NCBI GenBank assembly: GCA_020161475.1
Contig: JAIUNQ010000015.1
Location: 1 to 32,635, forward strand
From: Pseudomonadota bacterium
Lineage (GTDB): Bacteria; Pseudomonadota; Alphaproteobacteria; Rhizobiales; Beijerinckiaceae
DNA: 32,635 nucleotides
Reading direction: 5' to 3'
How positions within the stretch are numbered: position 1 is the stretch's first letter; the number at the start of each line of letters is the position of its first letter. The translations under genes were made by a program, and so were the position numbers. Below the pieces are notes generated by a model, which saw nothing but the letters and a program-made list of their open reading frames with translations, did not search any database and was not told the DNA's origin. Below, piece by piece: positions 14,600 through 22,318 of this stretch.

Positions 14600-14633
14600 C
14601 CCGCCGCCATACCGGGCAAAAGAAAGGCTACCC

Positions 14634-15176
14634 ATGGGCACCATCATCGCAATCTTCCGTCAGTCATGGCTCACCAAGTTGGGCATCCTCGGCCTTATCA
14701 TCGGTGCAGGCATGATTGGATATAGCGTCCTCTCCGGCCCGCCCTCCCGCGAAAGCCTCCAGACGGTAGAGGGCACGATCACTGGTGCTTCTCGCGTCGC
14801 GCGCACCAGCAAGCGCACGCGCGCGACGACTTCCTATTATGAGATGACGCTGAAACCGGCTGATGGGAGCGCGGAACTCAAGCTGCGCGTGCCTTCCATC
14901 GAAATGGCCGAGACCGACGTGAGGTCGATCATCACGCGGACCGTCAAGGCTGAGTTCGATTCCGAACAGGACGTCTATGTGCTCTCCAGCGGCAATCGCG
15001 AGGTGTTGACCTACAAGAACAGCCTCGAGCGCCGAAACCTCAATTTTCGCCAGCATTATGTCGACGGCATCGCCGCCATGATCGGCAGTGCCCTTGCCCT
15101 GCTGATCGGTCTTTTCCTGGGCTTTCGGAAGCTGCGCAAGGATGCGGCGGCGGCCAAAGCGTCGGGACAGGGTTGA
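14634..15176 (+). CDS. Membrane protein with two spanning segments
   Basis: A 180-residue membrane protein. An N-terminal span (LGILGLIIGAGMIGYSVLS) is followed by a beta-rich domain of about 110 residues (SYYEMTLKPADGSAELKLRV, KAEFDSEQDVYVLS) and a second span near the C-terminus (IAAMIGSALALLIGLFLGF), then a short basic tail. This places the central domain outside the cytoplasm. ATG 14634 is chosen because AAAGG precedes it; a longer frame from 14541 reads through non-protein-like sequence overlapping the previous gene. Its end overlaps the next gene's possible TTG/GTG starts. This topology resembles DUF3592-type membrane proteins, a loose suggestion. Confidence 0.78.
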   Translation: MGTIIAIFRQSWLTKLGILGLIIGAGMIGYSVLSGPPSRESLQTVEGTITGASRVARTSKRTRATTSYYEMTLKPADGSAELKLRVPSIEMAETDVRSIITRTVKAEFDSEQDVYVLSSGNREVLTYKNSLERRNLNFRQHYVDGIAAMIGSALALLIGLFLGFRKLRKDAAAAKASGQG

Positions 15177-15181
15177 CCGTG

Positions 15182-16360
15182 ATGCCGCAGGGTTCCACCA
15201 CGCGATGGCGTCGCCGGCGGGCATTACTCGCCATGATGCCGTCTTTCCTTCTCTTGGCGGCGGGGTCGGCCTCGGCGCTGACACTTGAGGAAAGCGGCGA
15301 ATGGGTGGTCTCCTGCGACAACGCTGCCAGCTGCTCGCTTGTCAACGCCTCGCAGCTCACCCAGCTGCGCGTCGCCCAGCCTTCGCCCTTCGGCATGTCG
15401 CGCATCTGTATCCACCGGCAGGGCGGGCCGGAAGATGCGGCACAGTTTTTCCTGGCTCTGCGCTCGCGCAAACCGGGTCATCATGCTTCCGGACAGGCAG
15501 ATCAGTGGCTTCGTCTGGCGGGCGGCAAGGTTCCGCACCCTGATATCGCCTTGCATCACCGCGGAACCGAGTATTGGGAAGTGCCGCCTCAACAGGTCGG
15601 GATGCTGCTCGGCGCGCTCGACGAGACGGCCCAACTGCATGTGATCACGCGGGAGGGCGCTGTTCTTGAACGCCTCTCGGTTCAAGGCATTGAAAAAGCT
15701 CTTTCCCTTGTCGATCAAGCGCAATCTCGCACGGGCACGGTAACGGCCTTGCGCGACAAGGGCGAACGAAGCGCAGGAACTATGCCGGCACGTCCGAAAC
15801 CGCCAAGCCTGGTGACGGCGCCCTTGCCGAAGCTCGCGGCTCCGCCCCCGCCCTCGGCCGCCGCCCTTCGGCTCCGGCAGCAGGTCTGCGGATCGCCGGG
15901 GCTCGATGCCTCGATCGGCTATCGGCTCCTGGGAGATCAACGTCGCCCTGACCGGACGCTTTGGGTTACCCCATGCGATCCGAAGCCAGGCCTGCGGCGT
16001 GATCTGTTCGTCATTGAGCATGCGGATGGCACGGCCGTGCCGGCAGCCTTTCCGGGCGTCATGCCCGAAAGCCCCACCGGCCAGCCGGGTTTGCTGGCAA
16101 CCCCGCGTCTGGACGCCGAAACCGGCCTCGTCCGTGAGCAATGGATCGCTCCTGTTCCGCCGCCCAAGATAGAAGCATGCGGCATCCAGCGCCTTTGGGC
16201 GTGGAATGGCCGAGCCTTCGAACTCGCGGAAGAACGCCGCAGCCTCAGCTGTGCCGGCATCCTCTCCGGCTATTGGGCAAGAACTTACACGCGCCCGCTC
16301 GTCATGGCGGTGCCTGACGGTGCCATGGCAAACGCCGCATCGTTCCAACCCCCTTGCTGA
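15182..16360 (+). CDS. DUF1176 family exported protein (paralogue 2)
   Basis: A 392-residue DUF1176 protein with a long basic signal peptide (TTRWRRRRALLAMMPSFLLL, cleavage after ASA). The signature ESGEWVVSCDNAASCSLVN follows. The middle contains EVPPQQVGMLLGALDE, then a Pro/Lys-rich linker. The C-terminal half carries QVCG, WVTPCDP, EACGIQRLWAWNGRAFELAE and RSLSCAG with YWARTY, matching the end motif of the other two paralogues. It has an extra 20-residue tail ending QPPC. Start codons TTG 15173 and GTG 15179 in the same frame are alternatives to ATG 15182. It overlaps or abuts the previous gene. Two closely related genes in the window argue for local duplication. Confidence 0.85.
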   Translation: MPQGSTTRWRRRRALLAMMPSFLLLAAGSASALTLEESGEWVVSCDNAASCSLVNASQLTQLRVAQPSPFGMSRICIHRQGGPEDAAQFFLALRSRKPGHHASGQADQWLRLAGGKVPHPDIALHHRGTEYWEVPPQQVGMLLGALDETAQLHVITREGAVLERLSVQGIEKALSLVDQAQSRTGTVTALRDKGERSAGTMPARPKPPSLVTAPLPKLAAPPPPSAAALRLRQQVCGSPGLDASIGYRLLGDQRRPDRTLWVTPCDPKPGLRRDLFVIEHADGTAVPAAFPGVMPESPTGQPGLLATPRLDAETGLVREQWIAPVPPPKIEACGIQRLWAWNGRAFELAEERRSLSCAGILSGYWARTYTRPLVMAVPDGAMANAASFQPPC

Positions 16361-16371
16361 GGATTATCTCC

Positions 16372-16851
16372 ATGAAGGCGCTTTATGCCACGCTTGCGAT
16401 CCTGCTGGCCATCGTAGGCCCTGCCCTTGCCCAGCAGCGCGACGAGGAGGAAGGAGGCTGGGTCGGCTTTGTCGAGGGGATGGAAACCTGCCTTGCCGAC
16501 AAGAAGCCGCTTCTCACTCATGGCTATGCCTGCATCGGTCAGTTCAGCGCGGCCTGCCTCAAGCATGCCGAAAACCAGACCACCGCCAGCATGGAGCGGT
16601 GCTATCTTGACGAGTACCGCGCCTGGGATGCGCTGCTGAACCGCCATTACAAGGACCGCCCGAAAGGCGCGGCCGGCCAGGAGCTGCAGCAGGTGCAGCG
16701 CGCGTGGCTGGCCTATCGCGAACGGAAATGCGCCTATTTCCAGATCCACTATTCGGGTGGCTCGATAGCGCGCTGGCTGGGCGCCCAATGCATGATGGAT
16801 ACAACAGCCAGGCGGGCGATCGAGTTGCGCTTCTTCGCGATGGATCGCTGA
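16372..16851 (+). CDS. LprI/DUF1311-like exported protein (paralogue 2)
   Basis: A 159-residue precursor with a textbook signal peptide (MKALYATLAILLAIVGPALA|QQ). The mature domain has GMETCLADKK, YACIGQFSAACLKHAE, MERCYLDEYRAWDALLNRHY, VQRAWLAYRERKCAYF and QCMMDTTARRAIELR, the same Cys and Arg/Trp pattern as the 11148-11687 paralogue and the LprI/DUF1311 group. The start ATG 16372 has GAGGA 8 bases upstream. It begins just after the DUF1176 stop. LprI homologues inhibit lysozyme; whether this one does is unknown. Confidence 0.85.
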   Translation: MKALYATLAILLAIVGPALAQQRDEEEGGWVGFVEGMETCLADKKPLLTHGYACIGQFSAACLKHAENQTTASMERCYLDEYRAWDALLNRHYKDRPKGAAGQELQQVQRAWLAYRERKCAYFQIHYSGGSIARWLGAQCMMDTTARRAIELRFFAMDR

Positions 16852-16852
16852 A

Positions 16853-17416
16853 ATGGCAGTCCCCGCACGCTCCTGCGCCCTGGACCGCACCAGACCCAGG
16901 GCCAGGCCGGGTTTCATCCTCTCGGCCATGGCGGTCATTTTCGGGCTGCTGGTCTTCACGCCGCTCGTCGGAACCCTATTCGTTCTTTACAGAAATGATG
17001 CCCTGACCCTCGGCAACATGGTGTATGGCGTGTCGGCATCCCTCGGCGGTCTGGTGCACGCCATTTTTTCGGCGCGGCCGGTGACAGTGGTTCTGGTCCT
17101 CCCGACCATGCTGGTTTTTCTGGTCTCGATTGTCTTTCTGGTAGCCTTCTGCTTTCGCGCCGCCTGGGGGCCGCGCATCCTTGCGGCCTTGGCCCTGATC
17201 TGGGCACTGGCCGCCAATGCGAGCACGGTTCTTATACCGCTTCTGGGCATGTCCGGGTCGATGCCTTTACTGACATTCCTCGGCATGGTGCCGGGCCTCG
17301 TCGCGCCTTTCATCTTCGCCCTCGGATTTGCCGGCTTCATGCTTCACGGCGACGTCGCACATGCCTGGTTTGGCACCTTTCCCAAGGACACCTCGCCGCA
17401 GGAGACGCGCACATGA
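16853..17416 (+). CDS. Polytopic membrane protein
   Basis: A 187-residue hydrophobic protein with about four membrane spans: near residues 21-46 (FILSAMAVIFGLLVFTPLVG), 77-100 (VTVVLVLPTMLVFLVSIVFL), 108-128 (ILAALALIWALAANASTVLI) and 138-165 (LTFLGMVPGLVAPFIFALGF). The N-terminus is basic and cytoplasmic. It follows the LprI-like gene by one base and overlaps the release-factor-like gene by ATGA, so it is firmly in the operon. No transporter motif is visible; family not recognised. Confidence 0.78.
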   Translation: MAVPARSCALDRTRPRARPGFILSAMAVIFGLLVFTPLVGTLFVLYRNDALTLGNMVYGVSASLGGLVHAIFSARPVTVVLVLPTMLVFLVSIVFLVAFCFRAAWGPRILAALALIWALAANASTVLIPLLGMSGSMPLLTFLGMVPGLVAPFIFALGFAGFMLHGDVAHAWFGTFPKDTSPQETRT

Positions 17417-17904
17417 GTGGCATAAACGCTAATGATCGCGAGGGGTGCTGGATAGACCTGATGGCACTGGCCGGAGGGGATGAAAGTCATCTTTTTCTCG
17501 ACCTGATGGTCGTTATGTACAGCCTCTGGGCCTATAACAATCATCGCCCTTTCCGGATGGTGAGACCGGCAAAAGGGCCAGACGGCCGCCCGACCGGGCG
17601 CGCCAGTCTTCTGATCGAAGATGTCGCTTGGGGATGGCTTGCCGCTCGTGAAAACGGCGTTCACCGGATGATCTGCATTCCGCCGGGGCAGGTCCAGCGG
17701 CATATGAGCTTTGTCGGTGTCCGCGTTTCCGGCAGCGCCGATACCCCGTGGCCGGCAAGCCCGGCGGATTGGGGCGAGCAGATCCGCAGCCTGATCGTCA
17801 ATCCGGAGCCCGCCCTGAAGAACCACCTAACCGGATTCGTCTGCACCGATATCGTCGGCGTGATGGCTGGTGATCTTGAGCAAGTCTGGGAGGAACGCGC
17901 ATGA
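17413..17904 (+). CDS. RF2-like decoding-domain protein lacking GGQ
   Basis: A 163-residue cytoplasmic protein that lines up with domains 2 and 4 of class I peptide release factor 2. In order: CWIDLMALAGGDESHLFLDL then MYSLWA (RF2: CYLDIQAGSGGTEA...MYLRWA), GRASLLIEDVAWGWLAARE, GVHRM (82-85), QRHMSFVGVRV (RF2: RRHTSFSSAFV), then at 120-163 WGEQIRSLIV, LTGFVCTD, VMAGDLEQVWE (RF2: WGSQIRSYVLD, RTGVETRN, VLDGSLDQFIE). The whole GGQ domain 3 that should lie between residues about 105 and 118 is absent, as is domain 1, and the SPF codon-recognition tripeptide is replaced by IPPG (89-92). It therefore should not release peptides. Start and stop overlap both neighbours by ATGA. A ribosome-binding decoy or a repurposed fold are possible roles. 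Confidence 0.8.
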   Translation: MSGINANDREGCWIDLMALAGGDESHLFLDLMVVMYSLWAYNNHRPFRMVRPAKGPDGRPTGRASLLIEDVAWGWLAARENGVHRMICIPPGQVQRHMSFVGVRVSGSADTPWPASPADWGEQIRSLIVNPEPALKNHLTGFVCTDIVGVMAGDLEQVWEERA

Positions 17905-18995
17905 GGCCATTTTCGCCCAACAAACTGGCCGTCTTGCTTGGCTTAAGCCTCTCACCGCTCGTGCCGAGCCTTGCCACCGCACAGACCAAGCAGTTCCGGA
18001 ACTGGATTGTCGGATGCGACAACACCAATGTCTGCGCCGCCATGGTGTTTGCCGAGCCGTCGAAGGCCGCCACCGCGCCGGGGATCCCGTTCCTGCAGAT
18101 CCGACACCACCCGCACCGGGATGCAACCCCTGAGATACGTGTTTTCGATCCTGGGCCAGCGGTGGAGGGAGATGGCCTGTCAAAGAGCAGCGCTCGCCTC
18201 ATTGTCTCGCCGACCGGCGGAGAGATAGCCAAGGGTCCGGTAAGCTACGTCGCGGATTTTGAGGGCAATGGCGGCTTCCGGTTCCGCAGCGCCCGCGCCC
18301 GAACCATCCTGCATGCCCTGCGATCATCATCCGAGCGGATCACCATCAGTATTGGCGAGAAGCAGAATTTACGCGTGAACGCGGCGGGGCTCGACGAGGC
18401 GCTTGCCTATATGGATGTCCAACAGGATCTTGCAGACACGCCCGGCGCCCTCGTCAAGAAGCCGGATGGCGAGCTGACGGATTACCTCCACCCCACACCA
18501 CCGGATATCGAGACGGTCGAGGGAGCAGCCTTCGGCGAAGCGTTCGACAGCGGTATTCCGCGCAAGGTCTTCCCGCCTGTCCCGGGCTGCAAACCTGTGA
18601 CGATGGAGGGCACCGCGCAGGGTTATCCCTTGCGGGGCTCGGCCATCCTGATGAGGAACGAGTGCGCCGATGAAGCAAATAACAGGCTCTCCGCTTGGTA
18701 CATGCTTCGCGGCTTCAACGCGCGCACGGTGCCTTACACCTTTTCCACCACCTTCGATGGGAAACGCCCTGATGGCGCGTTGCTCGCCAATGTCGAGATC
18801 CTGCCGAATGGCGGCGTCATTCGGGCCATTCGCTTTCGTGCTGCCACGCAGGATTGCGGAGTACGCGAGCATTGGGGCTGGAGCAAGGGTGGCACATTCG
18901 AACTTATTGAGCGCCGAGAGATGCCGCTTTGCCGCACGGCAGGGCCGGCACACTGGATCATCACCTATCGCGCCAACTTCGTCTCACCGGGTTGA
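17901..18995 (+). CDS. DUF1176 family exported protein (paralogue 3)
   Basis: A 364-residue DUF1176 protein. Signal peptide NKLAVLLGLSLSPLVPSLATA is followed by FRNWIVGCDNTNVCAAMVF. The middle has SYVADFEGNGGFRFRSARA and helical GLDEALAYMDVQQ. The C-terminal half shows PGCKPVT, LMRNEC, DCGVREHWGWSKGGTFELIE and REMPLC with HWIITY. It is closer to paralogue 1 than to 2 in the first signature (NWIVGCDN) and in REMP.C. Its ATG overlaps the release-factor-like gene's stop (ATGA), so the two are made together. Confidence 0.86.
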   Translation: MRPFSPNKLAVLLGLSLSPLVPSLATAQTKQFRNWIVGCDNTNVCAAMVFAEPSKAATAPGIPFLQIRHHPHRDATPEIRVFDPGPAVEGDGLSKSSARLIVSPTGGEIAKGPVSYVADFEGNGGFRFRSARARTILHALRSSSERITISIGEKQNLRVNAAGLDEALAYMDVQQDLADTPGALVKKPDGELTDYLHPTPPDIETVEGAAFGEAFDSGIPRKVFPPVPGCKPVTMEGTAQGYPLRGSAILMRNECADEANNRLSAWYMLRGFNARTVPYTFSTTFDGKRPDGALLANVEILPNGGVIRAIRFRAATQDCGVREHWGWSKGGTFELIERREMPLCRTAGPAHWIITYRANFVSPG

Positions 18996-19394
18996 ATGAC
19001 TATGCCTCAACTCACACTCGCCAATCGCTGGACCAACCTGTCCAACAGCCTGCGCATTCGCTCTGCCGGACTGGTCGATCGTGCCGAATCTGCACGACGC
19101 ATCGAGGCCTTGCTCACGCAACTCGGTGATCCGATTGCCTACGAAGTGTTCGACCGCGAATTTATGCTGTGCGCGCCGGAAGTGCCTGGCGTCAGTGGGG
19201 ACCCGGATATCGCCATTGTCATCGGCGATGCAGAGCATGACCTCTTTTTCGTGGCCCAGCGCGAGCGCGGCGCCCTCAGCTCCCTATCGGTCCACGAAAG
19301 CATCCATGATGCCCTGCGTGACTTCCTGGGGCGGGCCGGCAGTGCGGTGGGCCTTTCGACAATTTCTGGATTGGTCGCCAGAAAGGACCTGTGA
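18996..19394 (+). CDS. Small cytoplasmic hypothetical protein
   Basis: A 132-residue protein without signal peptide, beginning MTMPQLTLANRWTNLSNSLR. It has helical RIEALLTQLG, strands YEVFDREFMLC and DIAIVIGDAEHDLFFVAQ, and a C-terminal HESIHDALRDFLGRAG helix. It starts directly after the DUF1176 stop and its own stop overlaps the next start, so it belongs to the operon. Family not recognised. Together with the release-factor-like protein it is one of two cytoplasmic products in this rightward block. Confidence 0.7.
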   Translation: MTMPQLTLANRWTNLSNSLRIRSAGLVDRAESARRIEALLTQLGDPIAYEVFDREFMLCAPEVPGVSGDPDIAIVIGDAEHDLFFVAQRERGALSSLSVHESIHDALRDFLGRAGSAVGLSTISGLVARKDL

Positions 19395-20170
19395 TGCCTG
19401 GCCTGACCCCGAAACCACTCCTCTCGATCATACTGGCGCTCGCAGCATCAGTGATCGGGTCGGAGCCAACTCGCGCGCGCGACCAACACGGCCTGCGCGC
19501 CTGCTATGGCGTCGTCACTTTTGGCCGGGAAAACCCGGATATCCGCTTAATGCAGGTGGTCACCAGCGCGCAGCATATGTCTTTTTACCAGAACCGCACC
19601 GAAAAGACGCCGCATTGCCCGGTCGAGGTTGATAGCTGTCAGTTGAAATCATTCGTCGTGCCAGGCGATCTCCTGCTCGTTGGCCCTGACATGGATGACT
19701 TTGCTTGCGGGACCTTCATTTCGCCGATAGCCCGGCGCGTGAAGAACCAATTCCGCGAAACAATCGGCTTTGTTCCTCTTTCGGAATTGAAGGTCGTGAA
19801 TACTGCTCGGCCCTCGCCCCCGGCGTGGAGCGGAACCTGGTATCGGTCTGCCGAGGCCGAGATCCGCATCGAGCAGGAGGAGGCTGGCAAGATCAGGATT
19901 GCGGGTCGGGCAACATATGGTGCTTTCGATCCGGACCGCGTGAAACGAGGCGCCGTCAACATTGGCGCACTCGAAGGACAAGTCCCCTTGCCAAATGCAA
20001 ACATGATTGCACTCGGCGAAGGCTACGACGGCGCGACACCCCTTGGGGATGACCGATCCGACTGCCGTGCCAGACTGCGGCTATTCGGCCCTTACCTTGT
20101 CGTTGAGGACAACGGCGGATGTGGGGGGAACAATGTCAGTTTCACGGGTGTCTACATGCGCCTAAAGTAA
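19394..20170 (+). CDS. Exported hypothetical protein, last gene of cluster
   Basis: A 258-residue precursor with signal peptide (KPLLSIILALAASVIGSEPT, cleavage near ARA|RDQH). The mature N-terminal half has cysteines in LRACYGVV, HCPVEVDSC and FACGTF and contains RRVKNQFRETIGFVPLSEL, an SH3-like opening. The C-terminal half begins WSGTWYRSAEAEIRIEQ, then IRIAGRATYG, and ends DCRARLRLFGPYLVVEDNGG with a NVSFTGVYMR strand, a beta-barrel pattern frequent after LprI/DUF1311 modules in other proteins. AAGGA precedes the ATG. The 228 bases after its stop contain no gene. Confidence 0.78.
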   Translation: MPGLTPKPLLSIILALAASVIGSEPTRARDQHGLRACYGVVTFGRENPDIRLMQVVTSAQHMSFYQNRTEKTPHCPVEVDSCQLKSFVVPGDLLLVGPDMDDFACGTFISPIARRVKNQFRETIGFVPLSELKVVNTARPSPPAWSGTWYRSAEAEIRIEQEEAGKIRIAGRATYGAFDPDRVKRGAVNIGALEGQVPLPNANMIALGEGYDGATPLGDDRSDCRARLRLFGPYLVVEDNGGCGGNNVSFTGVYMRLK

Positions 20171-20398
20171 CACTCGGTGAGGTTACAATTCAGCGTTTGA
20201 GCCAATTGACAGCAATAAACAGTGAATCGCACCGAGCTTTCTAGACGTCCGCGGGTAGTGCCTTGTCCTGGCGATTGAACCGCCAGAGGATTTCCGGAGA
20301 CCAATTCAATCTCGAGAATGCCTGCTTTCGGCGTTTGCTCGCCTAACTTTGAGTGACAGAAATGGCGGCGCAAAAGCGCCAGGAACACTGCCGGCCAC

Positions 20399-21307
20399 CT
20401 ATTGAGATTCAGCTTCGTTGAAGAAAGCATTAAACTCGGTCGCTAGGCGTTCCGGAACTTCCTCCGGCAGAAGATGCCCAGCACGCGGGATGGTTCCGCC
20501 CCGCACCCGCCCCGAGATCGCCGCGAATTGCGCATGCGTGACGGGTACACCAAACTCGCCACCCCAGGCCATGACGGGGATCGCGAACCCGACTTCACCA
20601 ATGGCGCGCATTTGCCGGGCCGTTTCAAATGTGGCGCGATACCAGCCGGCCGATCCGGTGATCCCGTTCGGACTACACAGGCTGTCGGCATAAATACGAC
20701 GATCATCGGCCGTGACGGCATCGGGGTTCGGCGCGTGCATCAACGGGATGATCCAGTCAACGAACGCTTGTTCCTTGCCGGAAATCAAAAGTTCGGCGAG
20801 GCCTGGCGCCGTGTTGAAGCCGAAATGCCAGTATCCGCCGTAGGTTTCTTCGCGGTAGGTGGTGAACTGGTCGAGATTGAAGCCCACTAAAGGCTCGTCG
20901 AGATAAGTCATGCTGAGCGCCGCGTCTGCATGGATACCCGCGAAAACGAAGGCCACGAGTGCGCCCATATCGTGTCCGACGATATGGGCTTTCCTGATCC
21001 CGAAATGCTGCATCACCCCGCGGATATCGGCCGAAAGCGTTTCCGCATCATAGCCAGTATCGGGTTTGTCCGAACCGCCATAGCCGCGCATATCTGGAAC
21101 AATCACAAAGCGCTTTTTTGATAGCAGCGGCGCGAGCTTGCGCCAGGTATGCGACGTCCCCATCCAGCCATGCATCAGCACAACAGCAGGCGCGCCCGGT
21201 TCTCCCCAGGTCTGTACCTTGTAGGTCAACCCGTTGGTGGGAACGAAAGACGTGTTTGGCAAAGGGTCGGAAGGCAGTGGGTTGGTCATGGTCAGGCTTG
21301 GCTCCAT
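20399..21307 (-). CDS. Alpha/beta hydrolase, epoxide-hydrolase/dehalogenase type
   Basis: A 302-residue alpha/beta hydrolase. The oxyanion loop HGWMG is at 46-50, the nucleophile elbow VGHDMGA places Asp113 as nucleophile, and the base is His278 in PRAGHLLPEE. Asp at the elbow indicates epoxide hydrolase or haloacid/haloalkane dehalogenase chemistry rather than an esterase. The cap contains YWHFGFN, like epoxide-hydrolase and fluoroacetate-dehalogenase caps. ATG 21289 is an alternative start. It is the last gene of a leftward trio with a second hydrolase and pirin. Substrate unknown. The 228 bases between it and the envelope cluster (20171-20398) hold no recognisable feature. Confidence 0.85.
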   Translation of the reverse strand: MEPSLTMTNPLPSDPLPNTSFVPTNGLTYKVQTWGEPGAPAVVLMHGWMGTSHTWRKLAPLLSKKRFVIVPDMRGYGGSDKPDTGYDAETLSADIRGVMQHFGIRKAHIVGHDMGALVAFVFAGIHADAALSMTYLDEPLVGFNLDQFTTYREETYGGYWHFGFNTAPGLAELLISGKEQAFVDWIIPLMHAPNPDAVTADDRRIYADSLCSPNGITGSAGWYRATFETARQMRAIGEVGFAIPVMAWGGEFGVPVTHAQFAAISGRVRGGTIPRAGHLLPEEVPERLATEFNAFFNEAESQ

Positions 21308-21346
21308 TTGACAGTTGCGGCGAAATCGCCATCGATTTGGGGCCGC

Positions 21347-22318
21347 TCAGAAGCGATCCGTCGCAGCCAGGGATGGCATTTGTCCAAAGAAATCAGAAAG
21401 AACCTTCGCGAGTGCTTCCGGGTTTTCGTCGCCCAGCCAGTGTCCGGCTTTTGGAATGACCGCGCCCGCGACGTTGGTCGCCACCGGGCGGAAAAGCTGT
21501 TCGATATATGGCCCACCACTTGCCGCACCGCCGATTCCAAGGACCGGAATGTCGAGGGGCACAGCTGCAAGCCGTGCATTGTCGGCGGCGTCCTGCCAGA
21601 CATTGGCGTAGTACATGATCCCTGCGCGCAGAGCACCCGGGCGCTGGATTGCGCGGAGATAAGCCTCGAAATGCTCGGGGCTAACTGCTTCGCCGTCATG
21701 TGCGATATGCCAGAAGAACCAGCTCAGAAGCTCGCGTTCCCGGCCCTGGAACGCCATGATGGCCACGTCGGGAACGGTGAACAGACCAAGATGCCAGTTC
21801 GACCCGTTGTTCCATTCGGGGGTCGGCACCATGAACGACTCATAGCCGAAGCCTGCAAGGCCGAATTCCATCACAGCGAGTTGCGCTACCCGGTCGCGAT
21901 GGCCCGCCGCGAGCGCATAGGCCACCCCGGAACCGAGATCATAGCCTGCAACGTTCGCCGTGCGGATCTCGAGCGCATCCATAACTGCTACGATGTCGGC
22001 AGCCATTGTCACCTTGTCATAGCCATCGGCAGGAATTGACGAATTCCCGGCGCCGCGCAGATCTGGAACGATCACCCGGAAATGTTCGGCCAGTGCAGGC
22101 GCGACTTTGTGCCACATAAGCCCATGCTGCGGCCATCCATGGAGCAGGATGAGCGCTTCTCCCCTGCCTGCTTCGCGAACAAAGAGGTCGACGCCAGGAG
22201 CAGTCTGAATCCTGTGAGTTGTGAAACTGGCGAAGCTGCCGGGTTGCACATCATGGCCGAGGCCAGGGAGGTGAGCCAAAGCCGCGGAAGCAGCCGGAAT
22301 GGCGCCATCTGAATTCAT
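21347..22318 (-). CDS. Alpha/beta hydrolase, epoxide-hydrolase type (second)
   Basis: A 323-residue alpha/beta hydrolase with oxyanion loop HGWPQ at 60-64, nucleophile Asp127 in AGYDLGSG, and His293 in PKAGHWLGDENP. The HGWPQ and GYDLG motifs are typical of soluble epoxide hydrolase relatives. A Pro/Ala-rich N-terminal extension of about 35 residues precedes the core (TAPGVDLFVREAG). Its ATG overlaps the pirin stop (22315-22318), so they are translationally coupled. It differs considerably from the adjacent hydrolase, so a recent tandem duplication is unlikely. Confidence 0.86.
   Translation of the reverse strand: MNSDGAIPAASAALAHLPGLGHDVQPGSFASFTTHRIQTAPGVDLFVREAGRGEALILLHGWPQHGLMWHKVAPALAEHFRVIVPDLRGAGNSSIPADGYDKVTMAADIVAVMDALEIRTANVAGYDLGSGVAYALAAGHRDRVAQLAVMEFGLAGFGYESFMVPTPEWNNGSNWHLGLFTVPDVAIMAFQGRERELLSWFFWHIAHDGEAVSPEHFEAYLRAIQRPGALRAGIMYYANVWQDAADNARLAAVPLDIPVLGIGGAASGGPYIEQLFRPVATNVAGAVIPKAGHWLGDENPEALAKVLSDFFGQMPSLAATDRF

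Noticed and set aside
15224..16348. 374-codon leftward frame opposite DUF1176 paralogue 2
   Set aside because: Shadow of a gene with signal peptide, Cys motifs and paralogues in the window.
10637..20170. Genome-wide recoding of UAG as sense
   Set aside because: Several genes here appear to end properly at TAG (for example the DUF1176 gene at 13290 and the opposing gene at 13275), so UAG still works as a stop.
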